Source: Winogradskyella aurantiaca (GTDB lineage Bacteria > Bacteroidota > Bacteroidia > Flavobacteriales > Flavobacteriaceae). From it: a stretch of 64,000 bases of DNA. How positions within the stretch are numbered: position 1 is the stretch's first letter; each line of letters starts with the position of its first letter. Of the stretch, positions 16,260 to 24,413 are shown one piece after another. The stretch is taken from assembly GCF_003362725.1 (NCBI RefSeq), contig NZ_QKTV01000003.1, forward strand, positions 286,572 through 350,571. Reading direction: 5' to 3'. The notes beneath the pieces were generated by a model. That model ran no database searches. It was not told where the DNA came from and worked only from the letters and a program-made list of their open reading frames with translations. The position numbers and the translations under genes were made by a program.

Positions 16260-17175
16260 TCCAATGGCAAAGCCTTTATTAATTTCCGTAGTTGGACCAA
16301 CGGCCATTGGGAAGACTTCACTTAGCATCGAAATTGCAAATCATTTCAAAACGGAAATTGTATCCACAGATTCAAGACAGTTTTATAAAGAAATGCGAAT
16401 TGGAACCGCAGTTCCAAGTCTTGAAGAATTAAATAGTGCTCCGCATCACTTCATTCAGCATTTATCGGTTAACGATTCTTACAGTGTTGGAGAATTTGAA
16501 ACAGACGCGATGACTCTTCTTCATAATCTGTTTAAACGACATTCATTTGTTGTTGCCGTAGGAGGGTCAGGATTATATATGAAGGCAATCACAGAAGGCT
16601 TTGATGATTTTCCAGAATTGGATCCAAGTATTAGACTAGCTCTAAATGATATTCATAAGAAAAAAGGGCTTTTACCATTACAAGAAGAATTAAAACTACT
16701 GGACCCAGATACCTTCAAATCCATTGACCTTCATAACCCTCAACGTTTAATTCGCGCTTTAGAAGTAAGCAAGGGTACTGGGATTCCCTTTTCAAGATTC
16801 AAAACCAAGCCAAAAAAAGAACGCTTTTTTGACGTTCTCACTATTGGTTTAACAGCGGATAGGAACATCATCTATGATCGTATCAACAAAAGGGTTGATC
16901 TTATGGTGGATAATGGCCTTGTTGAAGAAGTAAAGTCCTTGTATGAATTCAAGAATCTAAACGCATTAAATACGGTTGGTTACAAAGAAGTATTTGAATA
17001 TCTGGATAACAAACTAACACTAGAGGAGGCGATCGAAAAAATAAAAATGAATACGAGACGCTTCGCTAAGCGCCAACTCACCTGGTATAGGAAAGACAAC
17101 TCTATCAGTTGGTTTAATTATCCTGTATCGTCCTCAAAAGTGTTAGCATTTGTAAACAATGCCATCAATTACTAA
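16252..17175 (+). CDS. miaA: tRNA dimethylallyltransferase
   Basis: Adds a dimethylallyl group to N6 of A37 in tRNAs that read codons starting with U. It is up to 307 residues with the P-loop VVGPTAIGKTSLS, then STDSRQFYKEM, VGGSGLYMKAI and the C-terminal RFAKRQLTWYR motif. ATG 16252 overlaps the channel stop (ATGATTAG), and ATG 16264 (MAKPLLI) is an equally good start; the difference is four residues. It is the last gene of the run and ends at a strong bidirectional terminator. Confidence 0.95.
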   Translation: MISPMAKPLLISVVGPTAIGKTSLSIEIANHFKTEIVSTDSRQFYKEMRIGTAVPSLEELNSAPHHFIQHLSVNDSYSVGEFETDAMTLLHNLFKRHSFVVAVGGSGLYMKAITEGFDDFPELDPSIRLALNDIHKKKGLLPLQEELKLLDPDTFKSIDLHNPQRLIRALEVSKGTGIPFSRFKTKPKKERFFDVLTIGLTADRNIIYDRINKRVDLMVDNGLVEEVKSLYEFKNLNALNTVGYKEVFEYLDNKLTLEEAIEKIKMNTRRFAKRQLTWYRKDNSISWFNYPVSSSKVLAFVNNAINY

Positions 17176-17203
17176 AAAATCCAGCTGATACGCTGGATTT
17201 TTT
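17174..17203. terminator. Bidirectional intrinsic terminator between miaA and the response regulator gene
   Basis: Perfect 12-bp stem AAAAAATCCAGC / GCTGGATTTTTT with a 6-nt loop, T-rich on both strands. It separates two convergent genes. Confidence 0.92.
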
Positions 17204-17206
17204 AAT

Positions 17207-17920
17207 TTATTCTTCTTTATTGTTGATGACCAATCTAAACCCTTCGCCATGAATGTTTAGTATTTCAACATTAGGATCAGGCTTAAGATACTTTCTTAAC
17301 TTAGCGATGTACACATCCATACTTCTTGACGTAAAATAATTGTCGTCTCGCCAGATTTTAGTCAAGGCCAACTCTCTTGGCATTAAATCATTTTCATGAA
17401 GAGCAAGTAGACGCAACAATTCATTTTCTTTTGGTGACAACTTCTCAGGCTCACCGTCATCCAATCTTAAGAATCGTAATTTGGAGTTTAAATCAAAACG
17501 TCCAATTTTAAATTCAAATTGCTTACTATCGGCAATAGAATCGGTAGCCTTTCTTTGCATAATGGCCTTTATTTTCATTAATAAGACCTCACTATCAAAC
17601 GGCTTATTGAGATAATCATCAGCACCGACTTTATAACCTTTTAGCACATCTTCTTTCATTGCCTTCGCCGTGAGGAAAATAATTGGCACATCTGTATTCT
17701 TCTCTCTAATTTCCTTAGCTAAAGTAAATCCATCTTTGTAAGGCATCATGACATCCAGAATACAGAGATCGTAATCATCCTTCTTAAACTTCTCGAAGCC
17801 CTCCATTCCATTTTTTGCATGAACAACATCATAGTCATTCATCGTTAAATAATCTCTGAGAACCGTTCCAAAATTTGGATCGTCTTCAACTAAAAGAATT
17901 TTTTTGTTTTGTTCTTCCAT
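17207..17920 (-). CDS. OmpR-class response regulator (RprY-like)
   Basis: DNA-binding output half of a two-component system. It has 237 residues: a receiver domain (about 6-118) with acidic pocket E12/D13/D14, phospho-acceptor D56 in CILDVMMP, and K106 in LNKPFD, then a winged-helix DNA-binding domain (about 135-232). Receiver and effector sequences resemble RprY of Bacteroides. It lies 2 bp after the kinase gene on the minus strand, so the two are co-transcribed. OmpR-class proteins bind direct repeats, and such repeats are present upstream of the kinase gene, suggesting autoregulation. Confidence 0.93.
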   Translation of the reverse strand: MEEQNKKILLVEDDPNFGTVLRDYLTMNDYDVVHAKNGMEGFEKFKKDDYDLCILDVMMPYKDGFTLAKEIREKNTDVPIIFLTAKAMKEDVLKGYKVGADDYLNKPFDSEVLLMKIKAIMQRKATDSIADSKQFEFKIGRFDLNSKLRFLRLDDGEPEKLSPKENELLRLLALHENDLMPRELALTKIWRDDNYFTSRSMDVYIAKLRKYLKPDPNVEILNIHGEGFRLVINNKEE

Positions 17921-17922
17921 AA

Positions 17923-19494
17923 TTATGATATTAATGGTAGCCTTACATTAAAGGTACTACCCTTACCTTTTTCACTTTCTACTGATATATAACCCTGATG
18001 GTCATCTACAATACGTTTAACGTACGCCAATCCTAGTCCATGTCCTTTGACATTATGCACATTCCCCGTATGTTCTCTATAAAATTTCTCAAACACACGT
18101 TTCTGAACTTGCTTAGACATTCCATTTCCTTGATCAACAATTCGCATCAGAATATTGTTTCCTATATTTTCTGTGTAAACATCAATATTAGGCTCATCGT
18201 CAGAATATTTAATGGCATTATCCAACATATTAACAATGACATTTGTAAAATGCGTCTCATTAGCTAAAACAGATGACTTAGCAGCATCTAAATGCAGATT
18301 AATATATCCTTTTCTATCTTCAACAATAAGTTGTACATGTGTAACGGCATCCTCAATTAAATCATGTAACTTCAATCGTTCTTTACTAATGTTTAACTCA
18401 TTCTTTTCCAATTTAGAAATTCGTAATACATTCTCAACTTGAGCGTGCATGCGTTTATTTTCTTCCCTTATCATACCCAAATAACGTTGCACTTTGTTCT
18501 TATCCTCAATAATCTTGGGATTTCTAATGGAGTCAAGAGCCAGATTAATGGTCGCAATAGGAGTTTTGAACTCGTGCGTCATATTGTTAATGAAATCTGA
18601 CTTTATTTGCGAAATTTGCCGTTGCTTGATCAACTGGTATATAGCACTAGAATAAGCCAAAATTATAACACTTGTAAACAATACTGACAAAACAATCATC
18701 CACATGATAGACGAAAAGAGAAACTTTCTACGCTGTGGGAATTTAACCAGAAGATTGTAACTACTTTCATTGTTGTTATCCATGAAAATTGGAACACCAT
18801 ATGCTAATACTTCTTCCACTTGATAATTATCTGATTGCACTTTAGTGGCGAGATCATTGTCGTAAATGGCAAACTCAAAATCAATTTCAATTCCACGATT
18901 CACTAATTCATTTCGCAACAATAACTCAACTTGATTTGGACTTATGCGTTTGTAAACAGGAAAATCTTTTAAAAGATCACGGAAGGTCGCTTTGTACAAA
19001 ATTTTCTCTTCCTCTTCCATATCTGAGTATTCTCTTAAAGATCTCAAGGGCGTCAAATCAGTTCCATTATCTAAAGAACTATTGCTATATACATTGGTAA
19101 CACGTTCATTAGACAATTTACTAACACTGATACTATCTGCATCTATTTCAAAGAACAAGGAGGGCACTTTAAATCGTTCCTCAATAACGGTATTTCGATG
19201 GACTATAGTTTGGTCATTATCCTCGTCATCAATTGTAATGTATAGTTGCTGTAAGTTTATTGAATCAGCATCTTTCTCGGTAATCAAAAAAGGCTGGATT
19301 CGCGTCACATAATTCCTATACTCAATTTCTTCAATTGACCTCGAAACCATACTTAATGCCCGTTTAACACTAAGCGTGAATTGTCGCTCCTCGTTTTGTA
19401 AACTGTTGTTTATAAAATAGGACTGAACGAATATAATTCCAATGAGCGACAAGCTCATCAGCACCACTAATAACACAAATAGCCTCTTGCCCAT
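17923..19494 (-). CDS. Sensor histidine kinase (RprX-like)
   Basis: Membrane sensor partner of the adjacent response regulator. It has 523 residues with a first membrane helix (about 5-27), a periplasmic sensor region of about 230 residues with no domain I recognise, and a second helix (about 263-284). The HisKA domain carries the phospho-accepting H307 in MTHEFKTP, and the ATPase domain has the N-box NMLDNAIKYS and G-box GHGLGLAYV. The ATG lies 4 nt from a consensus promoter box, so the transcript is probably leaderless. The signal sensed is unknown. Confidence 0.92.
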   Translation of the reverse strand: MGKRLFVLLVVLMSLSLIGIIFVQSYFINNSLQNEERQFTLSVKRALSMVSRSIEEIEYRNYVTRIQPFLITEKDADSINLQQLYITIDDEDNDQTIVHRNTVIEERFKVPSLFFEIDADSISVSKLSNERVTNVYSNSSLDNGTDLTPLRSLREYSDMEEEEKILYKATFRDLLKDFPVYKRISPNQVELLLRNELVNRGIEIDFEFAIYDNDLATKVQSDNYQVEEVLAYGVPIFMDNNNESSYNLLVKFPQRRKFLFSSIMWMIVLSVLFTSVIILAYSSAIYQLIKQRQISQIKSDFINNMTHEFKTPIATINLALDSIRNPKIIEDKNKVQRYLGMIREENKRMHAQVENVLRISKLEKNELNISKERLKLHDLIEDAVTHVQLIVEDRKGYINLHLDAAKSSVLANETHFTNVIVNMLDNAIKYSDDEPNIDVYTENIGNNILMRIVDQGNGMSKQVQKRVFEKFYREHTGNVHNVKGHGLGLAYVKRIVDDHQGYISVESEKGKGSTFNVRLPLIS

Positions 19495-19498
19495 CGTT

Positions 19499-19527
19499 CA
19501 AATTTAACATTTTAACATTTAGGCCAA
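19499..19527 (-). promoter_or_regulatory. Complete Bacteroidota promoter (-33 and -7) of the kinase/regulator operon
   Basis: On the minus strand: TTG (19527-19525), an 18-nt spacer, TAAATTTG (19506-19499), 4 nt, then the ATG of the kinase. Both boxes match the TTG / TAnnTTTG consensus. Confidence 0.75.
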
Positions 19528-19561
19528 TTTATGTTTAACCTTACCTTAACACAAATGTTAA
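19504..19561 (-). promoter_or_regulatory. Tandem TTAAC repeats, candidate operator for the OmpR-class regulator
   Basis: Plus-strand TTAAC occurs at 19504, 19512, 19535 and 19546, with an inverted copy GTTAA at 19557. The 19535/19546 pair is 11 bp apart (TTAAC-N6-TTAAC), one helical turn, as expected for OmpR/PhoB-class binding. The first two copies cover the promoter spacer and -7 box. Binding is inferred. Confidence 0.5.
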
Positions 19562-19567
19562 AATTAA

Positions 19568-20155
19568 TTAGGCCCCTAGTGTTTTCAATAGTTTCAGGTG
19601 AATTTCATTAACCTTTTTCTCAGTTTCAACAAGAGAGTCATTGGTAATCACAAAGTCAGATTGAGAAATCTTTTTATCATCGGACCACTGCTTATCCATA
19701 ACATCCTGTACCATTTGCCTTGTGATACCAGGCCGCGTAAGGACCCGCTTTATTCGTTTTTCCTTATCGGCCACAACGGTAATTATAAAATCATATTGCT
19801 GCGTTAATCCTTCTTCAAAAATAATAGCAGCTTCCTTTAAAATATAGGGAGAATCTTGATTCTCGAGCCATGATTTAAAGTGATGCCCAACCTGAGGGTG
19901 TACAATATTATTAACCTTATGCCTGATTTCATCATTATTAAAAATAGCTGACCGGATAAGCGCTCTATTTAATTGCCCTTTAGTGTATACTTGATCACCA
20001 AAAAGTGAAATGAGTTGGGATTTAATCGGTTCTTTTAGCATCAACTTTTTCGCTTCATCATCTGCATTGTAAATTGGAACGCCTAATTTTTTAAACATTT
20101 CTGAAACTGTGGTTTTACCACTTCCAATCCCACCAGTTATTCCAACGATCGTCAT
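19568..20155 (-). CDS. coaE: Dephospho-CoA kinase
   Basis: Last step of coenzyme A synthesis: phosphorylates dephospho-CoA at the 3'-hydroxyl. It is 195 residues with the P-loop GITGGIGSGKTTV at the N-terminus, the YNADDEAK segment, and the lid region VLTRPGITRQMV. It is third in a minus-strand operon after a glycosyltransferase and a YbbR-domain protein, with a 1-bp gap to the latter. CoaBC, an earlier step of the pathway, is encoded 10 kb away. Confidence 0.95.
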   Translation of the reverse strand: MTIVGITGGIGSGKTTVSEMFKKLGVPIYNADDEAKKLMLKEPIKSQLISLFGDQVYTKGQLNRALIRSAIFNNDEIRHKVNNIVHPQVGHHFKSWLENQDSPYILKEAAIIFEEGLTQQYDFIITVVADKEKRIKRVLTRPGITRQMVQDVMDKQWSDDKKISQSDFVITNDSLVETEKKVNEIHLKLLKTLGA

Positions 20156-20156
20156 C

Positions 20157-21125
20157 TTACAAAAAAATAAAGTCTATTCGATTTGCCTTGATTCTCGCAG
20201 ATTTTACAAATTCTGACTGAACTTTTAATTCAGGATCCAAATAAAATTCCCCAGTTTTTTTATAATCCTGAAAATCACAAAAAACTTCAAAGGATTCTTC
20301 AGTTATAGAACTGAAACGATCAAGGTCGACATAGTAAACAACACTAACCTCTTTAGGAAAAAAATTGATTGTTACATCAGGTGGCACATTCAGTAACTGT
20401 ACTTTTACAGAAACTTCACCCTCTGTGAAACGACGGATATGGCCACTTAATTCAACGCTATTAAACTCCAAGGTGACTTCCTGTTGATTAGGATTTAATA
20501 ATGCCACTGAAGAAGAGAAGTCCGCTTTCAGATCTTGAAATGAAAAGAATTCTGTTGAAATTTTTGAAATACTATCAATACTATGCTTCGGCCCAATTAC
20601 AATTACGGAGTCTTTTGAACTTTCAATTTCACCCAGCATGTCAAATCCAAGGGCAAAGCTCAGTTTTGAATCGATTCTAATAGGTACCTGCTTAGAATCG
20701 AGCTGGTCATATTTAAAATATAGCGTATCCAGCTTAGTTTCCACTATTTGAAAGGACTCTGGGAGTTTATCTCTTAAATTTTTAAATCCAGGACCATGGC
20801 TCCAGAGGTAACTACTATCATTAATCTTTATCAAATCATCTTTAATACTTAAAACTATAGGGTCCGGATTTTTAAAGGTCAAGGAGAAAAAGTTAAAACC
20901 TGTACTCTTAATTCTAGTGTTAAAGATAAAAGTAGAGTCATGCCGTAACTGAATATCCTTAGGTATATCGGTTATTTCAATATTAAACTTGACGTCTTCA
21001 ACTGTACTTTCAGATAACTTGCTCAGCATTAGAAAAATAAAACCCGCAAGAAGAAAAAACCCAAATTGTTTTAGATTAATTCCTTTCAAAAGGCGTTTGG
21101 CCAGATCTTTTAATGCTGATCTCAT
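20157..21125 (-). CDS. YbbR-like domain membrane-anchored protein
   Basis: A 322-residue protein with one N-terminal membrane helix (about 20-38) and an exterior part of repeated beta modules. Segments such as FNIEITDIPKDI and LLNVPPDVTI follow the YbbR repeat pattern. In Firmicutes, YbbR (CdaR) regulates a di-adenylate cyclase encoded next to it; no such cyclase gene is present here, so that role should not be assumed. Its start overlaps the glycosyltransferase stop by 4 bp and it is followed by coaE. Confidence 0.75.
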   Translation of the reverse strand: MRSALKDLAKRLLKGINLKQFGFFLLAGFIFLMLSKLSESTVEDVKFNIEITDIPKDIQLRHDSTFIFNTRIKSTGFNFFSLTFKNPDPIVLSIKDDLIKINDSSYLWSHGPGFKNLRDKLPESFQIVETKLDTLYFKYDQLDSKQVPIRIDSKLSFALGFDMLGEIESSKDSVIVIGPKHSIDSISKISTEFFSFQDLKADFSSSVALLNPNQQEVTLEFNSVELSGHIRRFTEGEVSVKVQLLNVPPDVTINFFPKEVSVVYYVDLDRFSSITEESFEVFCDFQDYKKTGEFYLDPELKVQSEFVKSARIKANRIDFIFL

Positions 21126-22126
21126 TTAAAAAACAGTTTTGGAAACAAGTCTTCCGCTGATTTAGTAGGATTCATTGTCAATATAAGAGTATTCTTTAAA
21201 AACCCATAACCATAGCCACAAAACTGCACGAGTATGGCGAAAACCGACATTATTGCAACTTTAGTAGATTTTGTCTTAAAAAACGAATGAAGCAGCACTA
21301 AAGCTAAATAAAAGAGGTAAAGAATAATTAGATACGGAATGCCAAAAACCAACAATACGAAAGAGCTAATGAAGCCAAGGAGAAACAATGAGGGAAACCA
21401 AAAAGTTAGCGATATGTAATTGGGATGCCATCTATTGAGTATGGGCCTAACTGAACCAAATTTATAGACTTGTCTATAAAACAAAGTCCAGCTAATTCTC
21501 CGTTTATGATAGACAACCGCACTTGGAATAAATCCAGTTTTAAAACCAGAATCCCATAATCGAAATACTAAATCAGGATCCTCGCCAGGATGAATTTTTC
21601 CAAACCCATTAGTCGCTTGAAAGGCTTCTCTACTTAAACCCAGATTAAAACTTCTCGGTTGATAGTGTTTTTTATTGGAATTACCTCGTATCCCTCCAGT
21701 AGTAAGTAGCGATGTCATACTATAGTCAATGGCTTTCTGTAAATTGGTGAAACTGTCATCCGCTGCATCCGGTCCACCAAAACAATCCAAATAGTTTTCA
21801 CTTAAATATGTATCCACCTCAACAAGATAGTCTCGGTGCAAAATAACATCGGAATCAAGAATTATAAAGTATCCTGAACTAGCTTTACTCATTCCGTAAT
21901 TTCTTGAGTTCCCAGGGCCTGAATTTGGTTTAAGAAAATAACTAATATTTAACCGATCCCTGTAGCCCTCAACAATAGCTTCACAAGGAATAGAGGAGCC
22001 ATCCTCCACCACAATAATCTCAAAGGGTATGGCCCCAGTAAGTTGAGAAGCAGAATCGAGTAGCTCTTTTATCTCAAGAGGTCTATTATAAACAGGAATA
22101 ACAAATGAATACTTAGGTAATGGCAT
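21122..22126 (-). CDS. Family 2 glycosyltransferase, membrane-associated
   Basis: A 334-residue GT-A-fold enzyme that probably adds a sugar to a surface glycan or lipid; donor and acceptor are unknown. The N-terminus has SFVIPVYNRPLEI, the metal-binding acid pair is in ILDSDVILH, and GEDPDLVFRLWDSGF supplies the likely catalytic acid. The C-terminus carries two or three hydrophobic helices (about 245-310). ATG 22126 is chosen because a TACATTTG promoter box lies just 4 nt upstream; the in-frame ATG at 22150 would be upstream of that box. It is first in the operon with ybbR and coaE. Confidence 0.85.
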   Translation of the reverse strand: MPLPKYSFVIPVYNRPLEIKELLDSASQLTGAIPFEIIVVEDGSSIPCEAIVEGYRDRLNISYFLKPNSGPGNSRNYGMSKASSGYFIILDSDVILHRDYLVEVDTYLSENYLDCFGGPDAADDSFTNLQKAIDYSMTSLLTTGGIRGNSNKKHYQPRSFNLGLSREAFQATNGFGKIHPGEDPDLVFRLWDSGFKTGFIPSAVVYHKRRISWTLFYRQVYKFGSVRPILNRWHPNYISLTFWFPSLFLLGFISSFVLLVFGIPYLIILYLFYLALVLLHSFFKTKSTKVAIMSVFAILVQFCGYGYGFLKNTLILTMNPTKSAEDLFPKLFFK

Positions 22127-22130
22127 CAAA

Positions 22131-22138
22131 CAAATGTA
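22131..22138 (-). promoter_or_regulatory. -7 box for the glycosyltransferase-ybbR-coaE operon
   Basis: TACATTTG on the minus strand, 4 nt before ATG 22126. It implies a leaderless transcript; no -33 TTG at the expected spacing. Confidence 0.5.
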
Positions 22139-22150
22139 GCTAAAGCCCAA

Positions 22151-22186
22151 AAAAAAACCATCCTTTCATTGACAAAAGGATGGTTT
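22151..22186 (-). terminator. Intrinsic terminator of the secreted choice-of-anchor protein gene
   Basis: Perfect 12-bp stem AAACCATCCTTT / AAAGGATGGTTT, followed on the minus strand by an uninterrupted T tract. Confidence 0.88.
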
Positions 22187-22208
22187 AAAAAACTCCTTTG
22201 AGTAAAAA

Positions 22209-24206
22209 CTAGTTTTTAATAATACGGATTGTTCTATTCATTTCCCCTTGGTTAATTTGAACGAAATATGCCCCATTTTCAACTTTTGATAGATCCAATT
22301 CTGGATTTATTTGGTTAGGTTCTGTCTCCGAAATAATTTGACCGAGCATATTATAAACAATAATCTTACTAACAATATCGCTAGTTTGGAAATAAACCTT
22401 ACCATCAGTTGGGTTTGGATAATAGGCAATATCTAACTGATTAAATTCATCATTAGATAACGAATTTGACGTCAAGGAAAAATTATCCATAAAGAAATCA
22501 GTATCTGCATTACTAGTATCAGAAAATGCATAAAAAGCGAACTGCACTTCACTTCCATAGCTGGACAATTCAATCTCTTCTGCAGCCTCCCTGGTAGCAC
22601 CTATACTTGAATTCTCATCCCAGCGACGTAACTCAGCCCAGTTTACACCATCATCTTGAGTCACAAGAAGTGCCACATAATCATCAGGTCCAAGCACCGT
22701 TGCATTTGTTGTGTTCCAATCAACCAAAGCAATATCAAAGTTTAAGAAATACGTTCCTCCGGAAAGATCAAATACTGGTGAAATTAAATATTCATCTGTT
22801 GTTGTACCGAAGATGTTAACTTTTGCTGCCAATCCATTAGGGTGTCCAGGATCATTCCCAAAATCATCAGATTGCCAACTTGAGCTACTACCATCAGGAA
22901 ATCCAAATGGCCCATCTGCTTCAAACCAGCCCCCTGGAAATGCTGAGAAATCGGATACAAAATCAGGAACAATTGGATCTACAGGTTCAGCACATTCGAC
23001 TGTTATTCCTATAACCCCAGTTGTTTCATCATCTGTAAAATAATGGGCTATATAAACATAATATGTTTCATTTTCTACAGTCTCAAAAGTATATGATTCT
23101 GCCCCCAACGACGCATCTATACAAGCTTCGTTAACCAATGCACCACATTGTCCTACTGCAATTCCCATTTCGTGATCAAATGAGGCTGTAGATGTCACTG
23201 TAACATTAAGTCCAGTACCTGTAAATGTATACCATAGTCCATTCACTCCTAAGCCACATCCAATATCTTCATAAGTACCATCAGAACCCGCTGAGTTGCC
23301 TTCAAGAGTCTCTCCACACTCTATGGTCTGAGCCTCGGCACAAGAGGTGTTAGTTGAAGGCTCAGGAGGATTTTCAGTTGTAAAACTCCAAATAGGGCAT
23401 GGACCTGTGGCAGCGCCCCCAGCATTACTTGGTATAACACGCCAAAAATACTCGGTTCCTAAATCAAGATTAATTAAATCTATGGAATTAGTTCCCACTG
23501 TCGTCGTGAATAAATCTAAAGATTGGTCAAGTCCAAATGACACCTCATAAGCTGTAGGTGCATCACCAGAATTAGATGGATCCCAACTTAGTGTGATTTC
23601 TCCATCAGGGATTAATACGTCAACTGCATCATCTGCTGGTGTAGGGTTAATTGCACATTCTGGCGCTTCAACATCACCTATTAAATTAACATCGTCTATG
23701 TACCAATTATCACCAAAATCATTAGTCATTTTAAAGGCTAAATAGATGGCCGTATCGTTATACGCACTGAGATCCACATAATAAGGTGCAAAAGAAAATG
23801 GAACATCTACTTCAGTCTGCGTATCAACAACAACAAAGGTTTCAATATCCGTTTGCGATGATGTTGAAACAAGTATTTCATACACATTACCATAGTCAGC
23901 TCCATATGATTGATGTTGAAAAAACTCTAGAATATTTGTAGCTGAAGTAGGGGTAAACTCAGGTGTTACCAACCAGTCTTCCGCCAAAACAAAATCACTG
24001 TATCGTACAAAGGCAGAATAATCACCCGTATTAGCGTCAGCATCAGTTCGTTCCCAATCATAGTCAACCCCAGCATCATCTAGACCTCTAAAAGTAGCCC
24101 AGCCAGTTGGTGGGACAGCTTCTTCAAAACTTTCAGGGAATTGTGCAAAAGATGAAGAGACCACTAAAGCGCATAAAATAAATGTTAATAGCGTAGTTTT
24201 TTTCAT
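22209..24206 (-). CDS. Secreted multidomain protein with T9SS type A sorting tail
   Basis: A 665-residue surface or secreted protein. It has a signal peptide (about 1-21, ending SSSFAQ), a first choice-of-anchor-J-like module (FPESFEEAVPPTGW, to about 185), a fibronectin-III-like module (about 190-285), a Cys-containing beta module (about 286-415), a second choice-of-anchor-J-like module (about 430-585), and a C-terminal T9SS type A tail (YYPNPTDGKVYF to FVQINQ). Such proteins are exported through the type IX system and anchored or released. Substrate is unknown; no catalytic domain is recognisable. It has its own terminator. Confidence 0.85.
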   Translation of the reverse strand: MKKTTLLTFILCALVVSSSFAQFPESFEEAVPPTGWATFRGLDDAGVDYDWERTDADANTGDYSAFVRYSDFVLAEDWLVTPEFTPTSATNILEFFQHQSYGADYGNVYEILVSTSSQTDIETFVVVDTQTEVDVPFSFAPYYVDLSAYNDTAIYLAFKMTNDFGDNWYIDDVNLIGDVEAPECAINPTPADDAVDVLIPDGEITLSWDPSNSGDAPTAYEVSFGLDQSLDLFTTTVGTNSIDLINLDLGTEYFWRVIPSNAGGAATGPCPIWSFTTENPPEPSTNTSCAEAQTIECGETLEGNSAGSDGTYEDIGCGLGVNGLWYTFTGTGLNVTVTSTASFDHEMGIAVGQCGALVNEACIDASLGAESYTFETVENETYYVYIAHYFTDDETTGVIGITVECAEPVDPIVPDFVSDFSAFPGGWFEADGPFGFPDGSSSSWQSDDFGNDPGHPNGLAAKVNIFGTTTDEYLISPVFDLSGGTYFLNFDIALVDWNTTNATVLGPDDYVALLVTQDDGVNWAELRRWDENSSIGATREAAEEIELSSYGSEVQFAFYAFSDTSNADTDFFMDNFSLTSNSLSNDEFNQLDIAYYPNPTDGKVYFQTSDIVSKIIVYNMLGQIISETEPNQINPELDLSKVENGAYFVQINQGEMNRTIRIIKN

Positions 24207-24413
24207 ATTATTCGGATTTTAAGTTAGCTAAACCTTAAAAGTATGCCTTAGGCGGACAATTACTAATCAATAAGCCTGTAATTCGACAAACGAACATTTT
24301 CTTCGATGAAATAAATGCTTCTTTTTAACAGAAAAACTGAAGATTATTGGGTTATTAAAAAAATATGTTGAAATAAACTTAGTTTATAGAGTAATAATTA
24401 AGAATATTCTTAG

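Noticed and set aside
22711..23043. 110-codon plus-strand frame within the T9SS cargo gene.
   Set aside because: Shadow of a long secreted-protein gene; low-complexity composition mirrors the opposite strand.
24399..24412. 14-bp palindrome TAAGAATATTCTTA just after the FG-GAP protein stop, with a second dyad at 24373-24387.
   Set aside because: AT-rich with little or no loop; a weak terminator is possible but not supported.
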